DNA from: Lachnospiraceae bacterium
Lineage (GTDB): Bacteria > Bacillota > Clostridia > Lachnospirales > Lachnospiraceae
Length of the DNA stretch: 40,027 nucleotides
Assembly (NCBI GenBank): GCA_014804605.1
Contig: JAAUZM010000007.1
Coordinates: 129,659 to 169,685 of the forward strand
Reading direction: 5' to 3'
The position numbers were made by a program, and so were the translations under genes. The notes below the pieces were generated by a model. It saw only the letters and a list, made by a program, of their open reading frames with translations, was not told the DNA's origin and ran no database searches. Positions 8,061 through 16,214 of this stretch are shown piece after piece (positions within the stretch are counted from its first letter, which is position 1; each line of letters opens with the position of its first letter).

Positions 8061-8552
8061 CTATTTTCCTATAACCTTACGTACTTCCATAAGTGCATAT
8101 CCCAAAAGATTCTGTCCACGCCACTCACTCACATCAAACCGGCGCTCATCTTTCATAGATAATCCAATCCCCCAGATATGATCCTGCACCGCACATTCCG
8201 CCAACATAGCATCGCCTGTAGCCACTAACGCCTCTTGCAGTGTCGGATTCTGCGTAAATTTCTCTATCAAACCGCGATACACTATGATCTGCCGGCAGCC
8301 GGACCATATATGCTCTTCATAATGACGCACACTTCTCCCCAATGCTTTAATTGCTCCGACCTGATTCGTATTTAAAATCTGCTCCGCAATCTCCGAGTCG
8401 TGAAAGAGAACTGCTTTCCGGTGCATCATATACTGTTCCATGGAAGAATACATAACGTGGTCAACCTGAAAATCCGACAGATACCAATTACTTAAAAATC
8501 CGTATTCTTCTTCCGGATTATGAAATCCTATCACTTGCCTCACATTGCTCAC
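8061..8552 (-). CDS. NADAR-domain protein (YbiA/DUF1768 family)
   Basis: About 160 residues covering a whole NADAR domain: EYGFLSNWYLSDF near residues 16-28, SSMEQYMMHRKAVLF near 37, and IWGIGLSMKDER near 126. NADAR enzymes cleave N-glycosidic bonds of NAD-derived or riboflavin-pathway compounds, and some members remove ADP-ribose from guanine. The frame opens at GTG 8552; in-frame GTGs at 8543 and 8534 are alternatives, and AGGTGAG lies near them. The gene overlaps the preceding gene by 35 bases, third in an operon with a DUF3990 protein, so a role in reversing or handling ADP-ribosylation is inferred. Confidence 0.9.
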   Translation of the reverse strand: MSNVRQVIGFHNPEEEYGFLSNWYLSDFQVDHVMYSSMEQYMMHRKAVLFHDSEIAEQILNTNQVGAIKALGRSVRHYEEHIWSGCRQIIVYRGLIEKFTQNPTLQEALVATGDAMLAECAVQDHIWGIGLSMKDERRFDVSEWRGQNLLGYALMEVRKVIGK

Positions 8553-8958
8553 CTACTTTTCTTACGGCTAATTCCAGATCCAAATCATGCAATCCGCGAT
8601 AGCCTGCAATCATAAAATCAACAGGAAGAAGTTTAACTACCTCTTTGCTCGGCATACTGTAATACCATTGAAAATAAGCATAAAACTGACCGATCCAATT
8701 TGGAATAAAGCCGCCTATGCTGTTTCCCTTTTTCGGGCTGAAAGATTCTCCCCTCTGAAAATATTCCCACAACTGTTCAGCATCCATTGTGCAGACATAC
8801 GCCTTAGCCTGATCGATATAACTGCGCGTCTTCCCTGACATATATGTTTCTATAAAATTCTTAACATCGATTCCCGGAACATAATCACTGATGTTCTCAA
8901 ATAAATCGCCCTGTGTCTCGACAATTTCCTGAAGATAAACCTCGTTATATGCACCCAT
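8518..8958 (-). CDS. Partner protein of a DUF3990/NADAR module, function unknown
   Basis: A 146-residue soluble protein. Visible segments are NEVYLQEIVETQGDLFENISDY at the N-terminus, then YMSGKTRSYIDQAKAYVCTM, IPNWIGQFYAYFQWYYSMPS with many aromatic residues, and LPVDFMIAGYRGLHDLDLEL. I know similar proteins next to DUF3990 genes in Clostridia but cannot name a Pfam family with certainty. ATG 8958 is preferred over ATG 8982 because GGGAGAG precedes it. It starts 25 bases after the stop of the DUF3990 gene and overlaps the NADAR gene, so all three are co-translated. It could be a substrate, chaperone or inhibitor of its neighbours. Confidence 0.82.
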   Translation of the reverse strand: MGAYNEVYLQEIVETQGDLFENISDYVPGIDVKNFIETYMSGKTRSYIDQAKAYVCTMDAEQLWEYFQRGESFSPKKGNSIGGFIPNWIGQFYAYFQWYYSMPSKEVVKLLPVDFMIAGYRGLHDLDLELAVRKVGEQCEASDRIS

Positions 8959-8982
8959 AACTATCTCTCCCATCCATGGCAT

Positions 8983-9621
8983 TTACAGCAATGTACTGAA
9001 AACATCCGTAACTTTATTCTTTTCCGAATTAATCAGTTCCTTCATTGCGCGTCTCGCTGCTTGATCACGTATGTTAAATTGTTCATGAAAAGTATGATAA
9101 TCTACCGCTTCCAATGATCGCACATCTTCTTTCAGAGCACTAAATGCTTTCTCTGATTTCAAACAATACTGTATCCCCAAATCTCCCATCCGAAAAAGCT
9201 CTTCCAAAATACACACATCAATCTCATCCCTGACAAATGCCTTTGCAATATAAAAATATGACGCATTTGCTCTCCATCCACGAATAATATCATAGTTTTC
9301 TACCGGTATGCCATATTTTATGATAAATTTTTCGGAAAGTATCTTATATCTGCGTGAAGTATCTGCCGCCCGGTGTTTCATAAGTTCTGCAAGCCATACC
9401 AAAATCCCGGCCTGTTCAAAGTCAAACACCTTTAACCCATTACAATCGAGATCATACTTGTGTACCCAGCCGTTACCACTATCGGGATTACAGACAGCCC
9501 ATTCCTTTGCCAGTTCTTTATCCTGCGTTAAATAAAATCCCCTTCCGTAATCATGCTTGTCTTCACCTTTACCGTATTCCGGTGTAAATTCTTTATTCGG
9601 GCTTCCATGATATAGTACCAT
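8983..9621 (-). CDS. DUF3990-family protein, ADP-ribosyltransferase-like
   Basis: A 212-residue protein with the N-terminal DUF3990 signature: LYHGSP (residues 3-8) and HDYGRGFYLTQD (23-34), followed by the AKEWA helix. HG near the N-terminus and a Y-x-G-x-G-F-Y-x-T strand are what ADP-ribosyltransferase-fold proteins use to bind NAD, and DUF3990 has been grouped with that superfamily. A clear catalytic Glu cannot be picked by eye. ATG at 9621 has AGGGGAAAG upstream. It is first in a tight three-gene operon with the 8518-8958 partner and the NADAR gene, which suggests an ADP-ribose writer and eraser. Confidence 0.85.
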   Translation of the reverse strand: MVLYHGSPNKEFTPEYGKGEDKHDYGRGFYLTQDKELAKEWAVCNPDSGNGWVHKYDLDCNGLKVFDFEQAGILVWLAELMKHRAADTSRRYKILSEKFIIKYGIPVENYDIIRGWRANASYFYIAKAFVRDEIDVCILEELFRMGDLGIQYCLKSEKAFSALKEDVRSLEAVDYHTFHEQFNIRDQAARRAMKELINSEKNKVTDVFSTLL

Positions 9622-9687
9622 ACTTTGCTTTCCCCTTTTTTTACAATATGTCTATATTTCATAGTTTTGCTCGTATCCTTTTAATTT

Positions 9688-9732
9688 AAAGAGAGAGAGT
9701 AATAACACCACTGTGCTATATACTCTCTCTTT
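9688..9732. repeat. GA/CT-rich inverted repeat between operons
   Basis: AAAGAGAGAGAGTA (9688-9701) faces TACTCTCTCTTT (9721-9732). It lies after the S66 peptidase gene and before the DUF3990 gene, both read leftward, and is followed on the minus strand by TTTAAATTAAAA. It is probably a weak terminator; the rest of 9622-9863 shows no gene. Confidence 0.55.
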
Positions 9733-9863
9733 GTGGCTAATTTTAGTGTCGTCCTGCTAGAAAAGCACGCCTTTCTTCTAATATTATTATATGAAATCAC
9801 AATTTTTATGTCAAGCAGGTTGTATAAGAAGGTACGACCAGCATTTCAAATCAAATTTCTCAA

Positions 9864-10784
9864 TCAGCAAGTTCCCAATCTAAGTTCCCGCCCGATCCAG
9901 ATCCCTTTCGCATCCGTCCCGTGCCCGATCTGCCCCGTTACCGCAATCGGCAGATCATTTCCGGCAAACTTCCGAACAAGCGTCTCTATGTCCGGCACCG
10001 CATTTTTCTCCTGCATTTCGGTAAAAGTTCCAAGCAAAATGCCCGCCACTTTCTGAAAAGCTCCGAGCTGTTCCAACTGGCATAAATACGTCTCCATTTT
10101 CGCGGCTGTCCCGGTATAGCCTTCCAAAAGCAATATTTTATCGGTAAGCTCCGGCATATACTCCGTTCCTGCCAGTTTCAGGAAACATCTGATATTACCG
10201 CCTACTACGATTCCATGCACCGCACCCCATTCTGTGTCTTCACGCCAAGTCGCCGAATCCGAAGAAATAAACCTGTAATCTATTCGGAACAAATCATCGG
10301 TGTGATTTATGACAGTATTCCCGAAATCCTCGATCTGCTGTGCTCCATGATCGTAGAGTACATTGCGTATCTGATACAGCACCGACGCCTTACCCGTCTT
10401 CGTATAGATTGCATTGATCACTGTCGTCAAGTCGCTGTAACCCCAAAAAGTCTTATCGCTGCCTGCTATCACGTCGTAATCCAGATAAGGAAGTATGCCA
10501 TTTGCGATATCACCACCCGAAATATCAAATATTCCCTTTATCTCATCGTCCCGATAGAAATCCATGAGCGACCGTGCACGTTCCTTAGCAGTACCGCTGA
10601 AAACATCTTCTTTAGCATAGATATAATCGCTGAATACAGGCTGAAGCCCAATGGTTCTTAAGATTTCTTCCAAACGCCTGATCTTTTCGGAATATTCTTT
10701 TTTCTGTCCGTTTGAACAACAAACGATGCCTATTTTGGAACCGGTAGTTATCATACTAAACATATCCTCATTTTTATTGATCAT
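9864..10784 (-). CDS. S66-family peptidase (LD-carboxypeptidase / MccF-like)
   Basis: Cytoplasmic serine peptidase of about 306 residues related to muramoyl-tetrapeptide LD-carboxypeptidase and the microcin C immunity protein MccF. The nucleophile Ser is in FWGYSDLTTV, the Glu in ILLLEGYTG, and the His in GQIGHGTDAKGIWIG; ISGGDIANGILPYLDYD is also typical. MccF-type members cleave aminoacyl-nucleotide antibiotics, LdcA types trim peptidoglycan peptides; sequence alone does not decide here. The open frame extends to 10856, but a TATAAT -10 lies inside that extension, so ATG 10784 (or 10763, 10754) is more likely; no ribosome site is decisive. It is divergent from tetR. Confidence 0.85.
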   Translation of the reverse strand: MINKNEDMFSMITTGSKIGIVCCSNGQKKEYSEKIRRLEEILRTIGLQPVFSDYIYAKEDVFSGTAKERARSLMDFYRDDEIKGIFDISGGDIANGILPYLDYDVIAGSDKTFWGYSDLTTVINAIYTKTGKASVLYQIRNVLYDHGAQQIEDFGNTVINHTDDLFRIDYRFISSDSATWREDTEWGAVHGIVVGGNIRCFLKLAGTEYMPELTDKILLLEGYTGTAAKMETYLCQLEQLGAFQKVAGILLGTFTEMQEKNAVPDIETLVRKFAGNDLPIAVTGQIGHGTDAKGIWIGRELRLGTC

Positions 10785-10878
10785 CTGCACACCATACCCC
10801 CGATTGCAATTTAATATTTTATGATGGATAACATTATAATATTTTATTAAGTGCATTTTTGCAATTTCTTAAATTCGC

Positions 10879-10906
10879 TTGACATAACAAAAATATGTAG
10901 TAAGAT
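10879..10906 (+). promoter_or_regulatory. Promoter of tetR-type gene (TTGACA-16-TAAGAT)
   Basis: TTGACA at 10879-10884, 16-base spacer, TAAGAT at 10901-10906, followed immediately by the palindromic operator. Confidence 0.82.
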
Positions 10907-10909
10907 TGA

Positions 10910-10924
10910 AATGAACAGTTCATT
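10910..10924. promoter_or_regulatory. TetR operator copy 1
   Basis: Perfect palindrome AATGAAC-A-GTTCATT just downstream of the -10, within a longer match (ATTGAAATGAA...TTCATTC) shared with copy 2 at 11676-11690. Its place over the transcription start predicts autorepression. Confidence 0.82.
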
Positions 10925-10945
10925 CTAATTTTAGGAGGAATTACC

Positions 10946-11611
10946 TTGAACAATCCACGATTACAAAAAATATATATGGAAGCGGGTCGTCTTTTTGATG
11001 AAAACGGCTATGCAAATACAAAAATGGCGGAAATTGCGAAAGCTTCCGGAATTGCGGTAGGAACAATGTATTCTTCATTTACCGGAAAAGATGCAGTTCT
11101 TTCATTTGTAATTTACGCTACACTTGATAAGGATTATCTTTCAAGTGAGATTACATTACCCATCAAGCCGATAGATACGCCCAACCTTATTGCAGCATTA
11201 AGAAAAGTGCTGAACAAAGCAACTGATTCCATCCTAAATATTACCGATGATGAAGGAAATGTTTGCAAAGATTTTTTTAAGCTGATTGAAGAATTATTTG
11301 ATTTTTTTGCTGACTATCTTCTTGCCCTTGATAATATTGAGAAAAATGCGGGAATACTGGAGGAACTCAGCGAAGAATATTTGCCACAGAAATGGGCTTA
11401 TTTTAAGCAACTAGGTGATTATTTGAAGTTATATATGGAACTTGGACAGATTCAAAAGCTTACCCATATTCCATCCCATGTCTTGTTTTTGACAAACACA
11501 TTGACATGGTGGGCTTTGAATTCAAATCTTTCAATGCCGGATGTACCTGTTCCAAGGGAGGTAGCTAAGGAGATATGTATAGGAATTATTAAACGGGCAT
11601 ACCAGATTTAA
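10946..11611 (+). CDS. TetR-family transcriptional regulator
   Basis: A 221-residue repressor. Residues 1-55 form a typical TetR helix-turn-helix: RLFDENGYANTKMAEIAKASGIAVGTMYSSFTGKDA, with the recognition helix around GTMYSSF. The rest is an all-helical ligand and dimerisation domain without recognisable motifs. It starts at TTG 10946, justified by AGGAGGAATTACC directly upstream; no suitable ATG is near. The same palindrome occurs before this gene and before the ABC exporter that follows, so it likely represses itself and the exporter until a substrate binds. Confidence 0.92.
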   Translation: MNNPRLQKIYMEAGRLFDENGYANTKMAEIAKASGIAVGTMYSSFTGKDAVLSFVIYATLDKDYLSSEITLPIKPIDTPNLIAALRKVLNKATDSILNITDDEGNVCKDFFKLIEELFDFFADYLLALDNIEKNAGILEELSEEYLPQKWAYFKQLGDYLKLYMELGQIQKLTHIPSHVLFLTNTLTWWALNSNLSMPDVPVPREVAKEICIGIIKRAYQI

Positions 11612-11635
11612 AACTATATGATGTTCTCTAAAAGC

Positions 11636-11665
11636 AAAGGTGCACAATGCGCCTTTACTTTTATA
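11636..11665 (+). terminator. Terminator between tetR and exporter genes
   Basis: AAAGGTGC (11636-11643), five-base loop, GCGCCTTT (11649-11656), one G-U pair, then ACTTTTAT. A short but plausible intrinsic terminator. Confidence 0.6.
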
Positions 11666-11675
11666 CCATAATTGA

Positions 11676-11690
11676 AATGAATCGTTCATT
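11676..11690. promoter_or_regulatory. TetR operator copy 2, before the ABC exporter
   Basis: AATGAA-TCG-TTCATT, with flanks matching copy 1 (both read ATTGAAATGAA before and TTCATTC after). A CATAAT -10 candidate lies at 11667-11672, but its -35 is weak. It sits 38 bases before the exporter start codon. Confidence 0.78.
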
Positions 11691-11728
11691 CCAATTGCAA
11701 ACAATACAGATACGGAAGGATAATTTTC

Positions 11729-13468
11729 ATGGACTTAATCAGATTCTCAAAAAACGTTTACGGCAGAAAGATATATTTTCAGACTATTCTTATGATGCTT
11801 CTCTCCTTTGCCACCGCGGCTTCCCAGTTTCTGGCAACGCAGCATTTGGGAGATGTTATTGATGCGGTTGAAAGGGGATATGCAGAGACTATGCATCATG
11901 TTCTGGTTATAGCAGTCAGCCTGATGCTTTATATTCTCGGAATAGGTGCATTTACTTTTTTAAGCGGTAAACTTTCATCAGATTTTTCCCGTTGCCTACA
12001 AATAAAAGTCGGAAAGAAAATATGCTCAACACAGTATCAGGAAATTGAACAGATGAATGACGGAGATCTGCTTACTATGATTACCAAAGATATAGACAGC
12101 ATAAGAAGCTGGTTTGGTCTGGTAATGAAATTCGGATTTCTGCCTGCATGTCTTGGTCTCGCTCCTGTTGCGATGTTTCGATGGTGTAACTGGAAATTTG
12201 CCCTGCTTGCTCTGTGTCTGATACCGTTAAATGCAGTTCCCAGCATATTCTTTGCAAAAAAACTGTCTCCGTTTCATGATAACGAAAAGAAAGCATATAC
12301 CAGAGTGCTTTCTCATTTTACAGAATCCCTTCAATTTGTAATGCTGATAAAAGCATTTCAACTTGAACAATTATTCCGGAGCACGCACAGAGAGAATTTG
12401 GACAAATATAGAAAGGCACGGAAGAGACGCATGTTGTTCGAGAGACTCGCGGAAGAATACAACCGATGTTACGGACATATCACAAGAATTCTGATCTTAT
12501 TTTCGAGTGCATATTTTATCTATAGCGGAGAAATGACGTTCGGCAGATTGACAAGCGTTATTCTTCTTTCAAATTTTATTGGAGAAGGGTTAATCATGCT
12601 AAGTAATATACCCCTCCTTCTGCCGGCTGCAAAAGTAGGCGTAATTCGTATTCAAAAGCTTTTGAAATTGCAGGAAGAGGCTGTGCCGAATAACAGGATA
12701 GAGACGGTGAGACAGCCAAATGAAGCAACAATTTATGAAGTACACGGGCTTTCTTTTTCCTATGGAAACACTACTGTATTACATGATATAAATTTCTGTG
12801 TCAATCAAGGAGAGAAAATTGCTGTTGTGGGTTTAAGCGGCTGCGGTAAAACAACATTATTCAAGTTACTTAGCGGATTATATACACCGGAGAAAAATCA
12901 AATTTATTTCAAAGGAATGGATATTTCTGAACTTTCACCGGAATATTTAAGGAAGAATATTACCGTAACAACGCAGGAGCCATTTCTTTTTCAGGCAACA
13001 CTTAAAGATAACATTCAAGTGGCAAAATCAGACGGAGTTGAAACGGAAATAATAGCTGCCTGTAAAAATGCTCAATTAAATTTTTTTATTCTGACTTTAC
13101 CTGATGGATATAATTCGGAAATAAATACTACAGTTCACACTATTTCAAATGGTCAAATGCAGCGTATCAATCTAGCCCGGGCTTTTTTGAGAAATGCGAA
13201 TGTATTTTTGCTTGATGAACCTACATCTGCATTAGATTCGGGTACGGCACAGGCAATTTGGGATTATCTGTTCATAGACTGTGCAGATAAAACAATGTTG
13301 GTTATTTTGCATGATTTGGAGGAAGTCTCTCGCTTCCATAAAGTTCTTGTTTTGGATCATGGGAAAACAGCCGGATATGGAACACACGAGGAACTGATAC
13401 AAAGCTGCGGACTGTATAGAATCCTCTATCAAGAAAAAATGGCAGACAGAAGAAAGATGGGATCGTGA
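11729..13468 (+). CDS. ABC exporter half-transporter (subunit 1)
   Basis: A 579-residue type IV ABC exporter half: six membrane segments (about 1-310) followed by a nucleotide-binding domain. Walker A is GLSGCGKTT near residue 367, the signature loop reads ISNGQMQRI near 470 instead of LSGGQ, Walker B is VFLLDEPTSALD near 491 and the switch His is in LVILHDLEE near 526. The changed signature suggests that the ATP site it forms with its partner is degenerate, as in heterodimeric exporters of the TM287/288 kind. ATG 11729 has weak GGAAGG spacing upstream. It is separated by one base from subunit 2 and placed under the TetR operator, pointing to drug or lipid export. Confidence 0.92.
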   Translation: MDLIRFSKNVYGRKIYFQTILMMLLSFATAASQFLATQHLGDVIDAVERGYAETMHHVLVIAVSLMLYILGIGAFTFLSGKLSSDFSRCLQIKVGKKICSTQYQEIEQMNDGDLLTMITKDIDSIRSWFGLVMKFGFLPACLGLAPVAMFRWCNWKFALLALCLIPLNAVPSIFFAKKLSPFHDNEKKAYTRVLSHFTESLQFVMLIKAFQLEQLFRSTHRENLDKYRKARKRRMLFERLAEEYNRCYGHITRILILFSSAYFIYSGEMTFGRLTSVILLSNFIGEGLIMLSNIPLLLPAAKVGVIRIQKLLKLQEEAVPNNRIETVRQPNEATIYEVHGLSFSYGNTTVLHDINFCVNQGEKIAVVGLSGCGKTTLFKLLSGLYTPEKNQIYFKGMDISELSPEYLRKNITVTTQEPFLFQATLKDNIQVAKSDGVETEIIAACKNAQLNFFILTLPDGYNSEINTTVHTISNGQMQRINLARAFLRNANVFLLDEPTSALDSGTAQAIWDYLFIDCADKTMLVILHDLEEVSRFHKVLVLDHGKTAGYGTHEELIQSCGLYRILYQEKMADRRKMGS

Positions 13469-13469
13469 A

Positions 13470-15113
13470 ATGAAAGCATTATTTTTTATGATGAAATATA
13501 TTCATAGACATTGGAAATTATGGGTATGCGGAATTTTTGCCCCCGCATTTTTCAGTATGGCTACAAACATATATTTTGCCAGCAGGCTACAAACTTACGT
13601 TATGATGATAACAGAACAGCGCGCATCATTACAGGAAATTTCTAAAATGCTTATGTTTACTTTAGTTGTTTTGATGCTGCTTTCATGTGTAGATAATATC
13701 GGGGTATATGTACTTTCACTCTTTCATACTTCTACAGAAAATGAATTGAGATATGATTTTTACACCAGTTTAACATGTACACCGCTAAAAAATCTGCAAA
13801 AACTTAGTCATGGAGAATTAATTACACGATATAACACAGATATTGAACAGAGCGCTCAAATTGTTTCTTATGATATTTGGGGAGTAATCTATCCACTGAT
13901 TGCAGGAACAGGCTATATGACCGCAGTTTTGCTGGCTGACCTTCGGATTGGATTCATTATGTTATTGTTAGGCACAATTGTAATTGTACTGAATTTTATA
14001 TTTGTACATAGAATAAAACGTGCACAAGCGGAAATATTACAGGCAAAAGAAACATACACATCCAATTGCAGTGATGCCATACGAGGGAAAATGAGCCTCC
14101 GGCAATATTCTGCCCAATGGATAATGAGTAAAAAAATTGGTGAAGCAGCCAATCAACTTTATAAAAAGGAATATGGAGCGGTAAAATTAGAAGCATTGAA
14201 ATTGTTGACATCTGATGCACTAGCTAATGGCTGCATTTATCTGCTCACGCCGTTAGCCTGTATAATGGCGGCTTGCGGATACATTGGCGTACCTGTTGTT
14301 CTATTTATTCATCAAATATGCCGTTGTTTTATTCAGTACACACAGAATTTTGCTACATCATTTATTCATTATAGCGAGCATTCGCTATCCTTCGAACGGG
14401 TGAGTTCAATTTTATCCTTTAAAAATGAACTTACAGAAAGAAGTGTTAACAGGTGCGGAAACATTCCTAAGAATTTTGCTGTTAAATTTGAAAATGTCTG
14501 TGCAGGATACGAAAACCATCAGGTTCTAAAAGACGTTTCATTCACCGCTTTCTCTGGAGAGTGTATATGTATTATTGGCGAAAGCGGCAGTGGGAAATCC
14601 ACGCTGGTTAAGTCTCTGATGCAAATGACAGACTATCAAGGAAAAATATATATTGGTGGAGAGGACTGTAAGAATATTCCCCTGCATATGCTGCGGGAAT
14701 ACATTGCGTTTTCGCCGGAGCATAATGATATATTTCCCACCACAGTATACGATAATATACGGTATGGAAACTTGAATGCAACAAAGTCTGAAATAAGCTA
14801 CGCTGCAGAAATGGCAGGAATAACAACACATAGTGAAGAATTTTTCAGGCGGAATCTTGGTGAAAATGGAGAACAGTTATCGGGTGGGCAAAAGCAAAAA
14901 GTTTCCATTGCCCGCGCACTGCTCAAAAAAGCTCCAATATATATCTTCGATGAGCCGACAGCAGCCTTAGATGCTGAATCGGAATCAAAAATATTGAATA
15001 CAATTTTGACGTTGAAACAGGAGGGAAAATGCATTCTGCTGATTACCCATAAAGCCTCTACATTACGCATTGCAGATAGAGTTCTGCGTATTGAAGACGG
15101 AAAAGTATTATGA
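13470..15113 (+). CDS. ABC exporter half-transporter (subunit 2)
   Basis: A 547-residue partner of the preceding gene with the same plan: six membrane segments then an ATPase domain. Walker A GESGSGKST near residue 369, canonical signature LSGGQKQKVSIARAL near 469, Walker B IYIFDEPTAALD near 491, and switch His in LLITHKAST near 526. All catalytic motifs look intact. The start codon lies one base after the stop of subunit 1, so the two are certainly co-translated and probably form a heterodimer. The substrate is unknown; TetR control favours a toxic compound. Confidence 0.92.
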   Translation: MKALFFMMKYIHRHWKLWVCGIFAPAFFSMATNIYFASRLQTYVMMITEQRASLQEISKMLMFTLVVLMLLSCVDNIGVYVLSLFHTSTENELRYDFYTSLTCTPLKNLQKLSHGELITRYNTDIEQSAQIVSYDIWGVIYPLIAGTGYMTAVLLADLRIGFIMLLLGTIVIVLNFIFVHRIKRAQAEILQAKETYTSNCSDAIRGKMSLRQYSAQWIMSKKIGEAANQLYKKEYGAVKLEALKLLTSDALANGCIYLLTPLACIMAACGYIGVPVVLFIHQICRCFIQYTQNFATSFIHYSEHSLSFERVSSILSFKNELTERSVNRCGNIPKNFAVKFENVCAGYENHQVLKDVSFTAFSGECICIIGESGSGKSTLVKSLMQMTDYQGKIYIGGEDCKNIPLHMLREYIAFSPEHNDIFPTTVYDNIRYGNLNATKSEISYAAEMAGITTHSEEFFRRNLGENGEQLSGGQKQKVSIARALLKKAPIYIFDEPTAALDAESESKILNTILTLKQEGKCILLITHKASTLRIADRVLRIEDGKVL

Positions 15114-15120
15114 AAATTAA

Positions 15121-15150
15121 ACAAGGCCTCTCATTGCTAAGAGACCTTGT
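15121..15150. terminator. Bidirectional terminator between exporter and flavin reductase
   Basis: ACAAGGCCTC (15121-15130) and GAGACCTTGT (15141-15150) with a short AT loop; T-rich on the minus side (TTTAATTTTC) and less so on the plus side. It serves two convergent genes. Confidence 0.75.
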
Positions 15151-15162
15151 AATATACTCATA

Positions 15163-15729
15163 CTATTTTTTGAGCTGCATACCGTCTTTGAATGCTTCGC
15201 CTACTCTTTCTGTCACCTTATAGTAGCCATGCGTGTACGGGTCAAATGCGATAGCGTTTACTAATGACATATCAATTTTGTCACCAGCCATAACGCTTTC
15301 ATCTGCTGTAACATTTACTACTTTACCGATCACACCGCAACCGTATTTTCCGTCCTGATATTCGATAAACTCACACTCTAAGCAAATCGGGAATTCGTTG
15401 ATCACCGGTGCGTTCACCATTTCGGCTTTACTCGCGGTAAGTCCACTGTTTTCGAACTTATCTGTAACATTGTTGCCCGATACAACACCAAAGTAATCTG
15501 CTTCCACTACATGAGCCGCATCCGCAATGCTTACCGTAAATGCTCCATTTGCTTTGATATTTTTTACTGTCTTATGTGTCTCTGTCAAATTGAGAGCAAC
15601 ATTACCTCTCTCCTGCATTGTGCCCCATGCCGCATTCATAACATTAACACTGCCATCTTCATTGTAAGTCGCCACCATCAAAACCGGCATCGGGAAAATC
15701 CCCTCTGTTATGTTGAGTTTCTTTCTCAT
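15163..15729 (-). CDS. Flavin reductase-like FMN-binding protein
   Basis: A 188-residue flavoprotein of the flavin reductase-like split-barrel family, which binds FMN and reduces flavins or small molecules using NAD(P)H. Typical segments are the start ITEGIFPMPVLMVATYNEDG, NVMNAAWGTMQERG, ALNLTETHKTVKNIKANGAFTVSIA and CLECEFIEY in the C-terminal half. The ATG at 15729 has GCGAGGT upstream. It is transcribed divergently from the HxlR gene, a common pairing in which the regulator controls the oxidoreductase in response to electrophiles or redox stress. Confidence 0.88.
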   Translation of the reverse strand: MRKKLNITEGIFPMPVLMVATYNEDGSVNVMNAAWGTMQERGNVALNLTETHKTVKNIKANGAFTVSIADAAHVVEADYFGVVSGNNVTDKFENSGLTASKAEMVNAPVINEFPICLECEFIEYQDGKYGCGVIGKVVNVTADESVMAGDKIDMSLVNAIAFDPYTHGYYKVTERVGEAFKDGMQLKK

Positions 15730-15756
15730 AATGATTACCTCGCTTCTTGAATAGGA

Positions 15757-15785
15757 TTGACAGAACTTTTTTCTGTATATATAAT
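15757..15785 (+). promoter_or_regulatory. Promoter of the hxlR-type gene (consensus)
   Basis: TTGACA (15757-15762), 17-base spacer, TATAAT (15780-15785): a full consensus. Just downstream a tandem GTAACAG GTAACAG (15787-15800) may be a regulator site within the divergent control region. Confidence 0.85.
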
Positions 15786-15855
15786 TGTAACAGGTAACAG
15801 AAAAACTGCAAGTACTATCTTGTTTAACATATACTATACTATAGGAAAGTGTAAA

Positions 15856-16206
15856 ATGATAAAGAACTATATCGAAAAAGCCAATTTTGAAGATACCGGA
15901 TTCAGTTATACATTGTCACTTATATCGGGCAAATACAAGATGATTATACTTTATTGCCTGATGGAGTTCGAAGTCGTACGCTTCAACGAACTAAAGCGAT
16001 ACTTGAAAAACGTGTCGGATAAAACACTCAGCAGCAACTTGAAAGAATTGGAAGCAGACCGGCTTATTATCAGAAAAGAATATCCTCAGATACCGCCGAA
16101 GGTTGAATATAGATTAAGCGGCAAAGGGAAATCTCTGATGGAAGTTTTGGATCAGCTGTGCGTTTGGGGCGAAAACAATAGAGACAACCATTCCGACAAT
16201 AATTAA
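15856..16206 (+). CDS. HxlR-family transcriptional regulator
   Basis: A 116-residue winged-helix repressor/activator. Hallmarks are GKYKMIILYCLMEFEVVRFNELKRYL, NVSDKTLSSNLKELEADRLIIRKEYPQIPPKVEYRLSGKGKSL. HxlR proteins respond to aldehydes, quinones or other electrophiles and commonly control an adjacent oxidoreductase. The longer open frame from TTG 15757 is rejected because that TTG is the -35 of the promoter; ATG 15856 has AGGAAA upstream. The divergent flavin reductase is the likely target. Confidence 0.93.
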   Translation: MIKNYIEKANFEDTGFSYTLSLISGKYKMIILYCLMEFEVVRFNELKRYLKNVSDKTLSSNLKELEADRLIIRKEYPQIPPKVEYRLSGKGKSLMEVLDQLCVWGENNRDNHSDNN

Positions 16207-16214
16207 TTCAGAAT

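Noticed and set aside
10785-10856. 24-codon N-terminal extension of the S66 peptidase
   Set aside because: The extension includes a TATAAT sequence that is probably the promoter, and the family does not have these residues.
15757-15855. 33-codon N-terminal extension of the HxlR regulator
   Set aside because: Its TTG start is the -35 box of a consensus promoter and the -10 lies within it.
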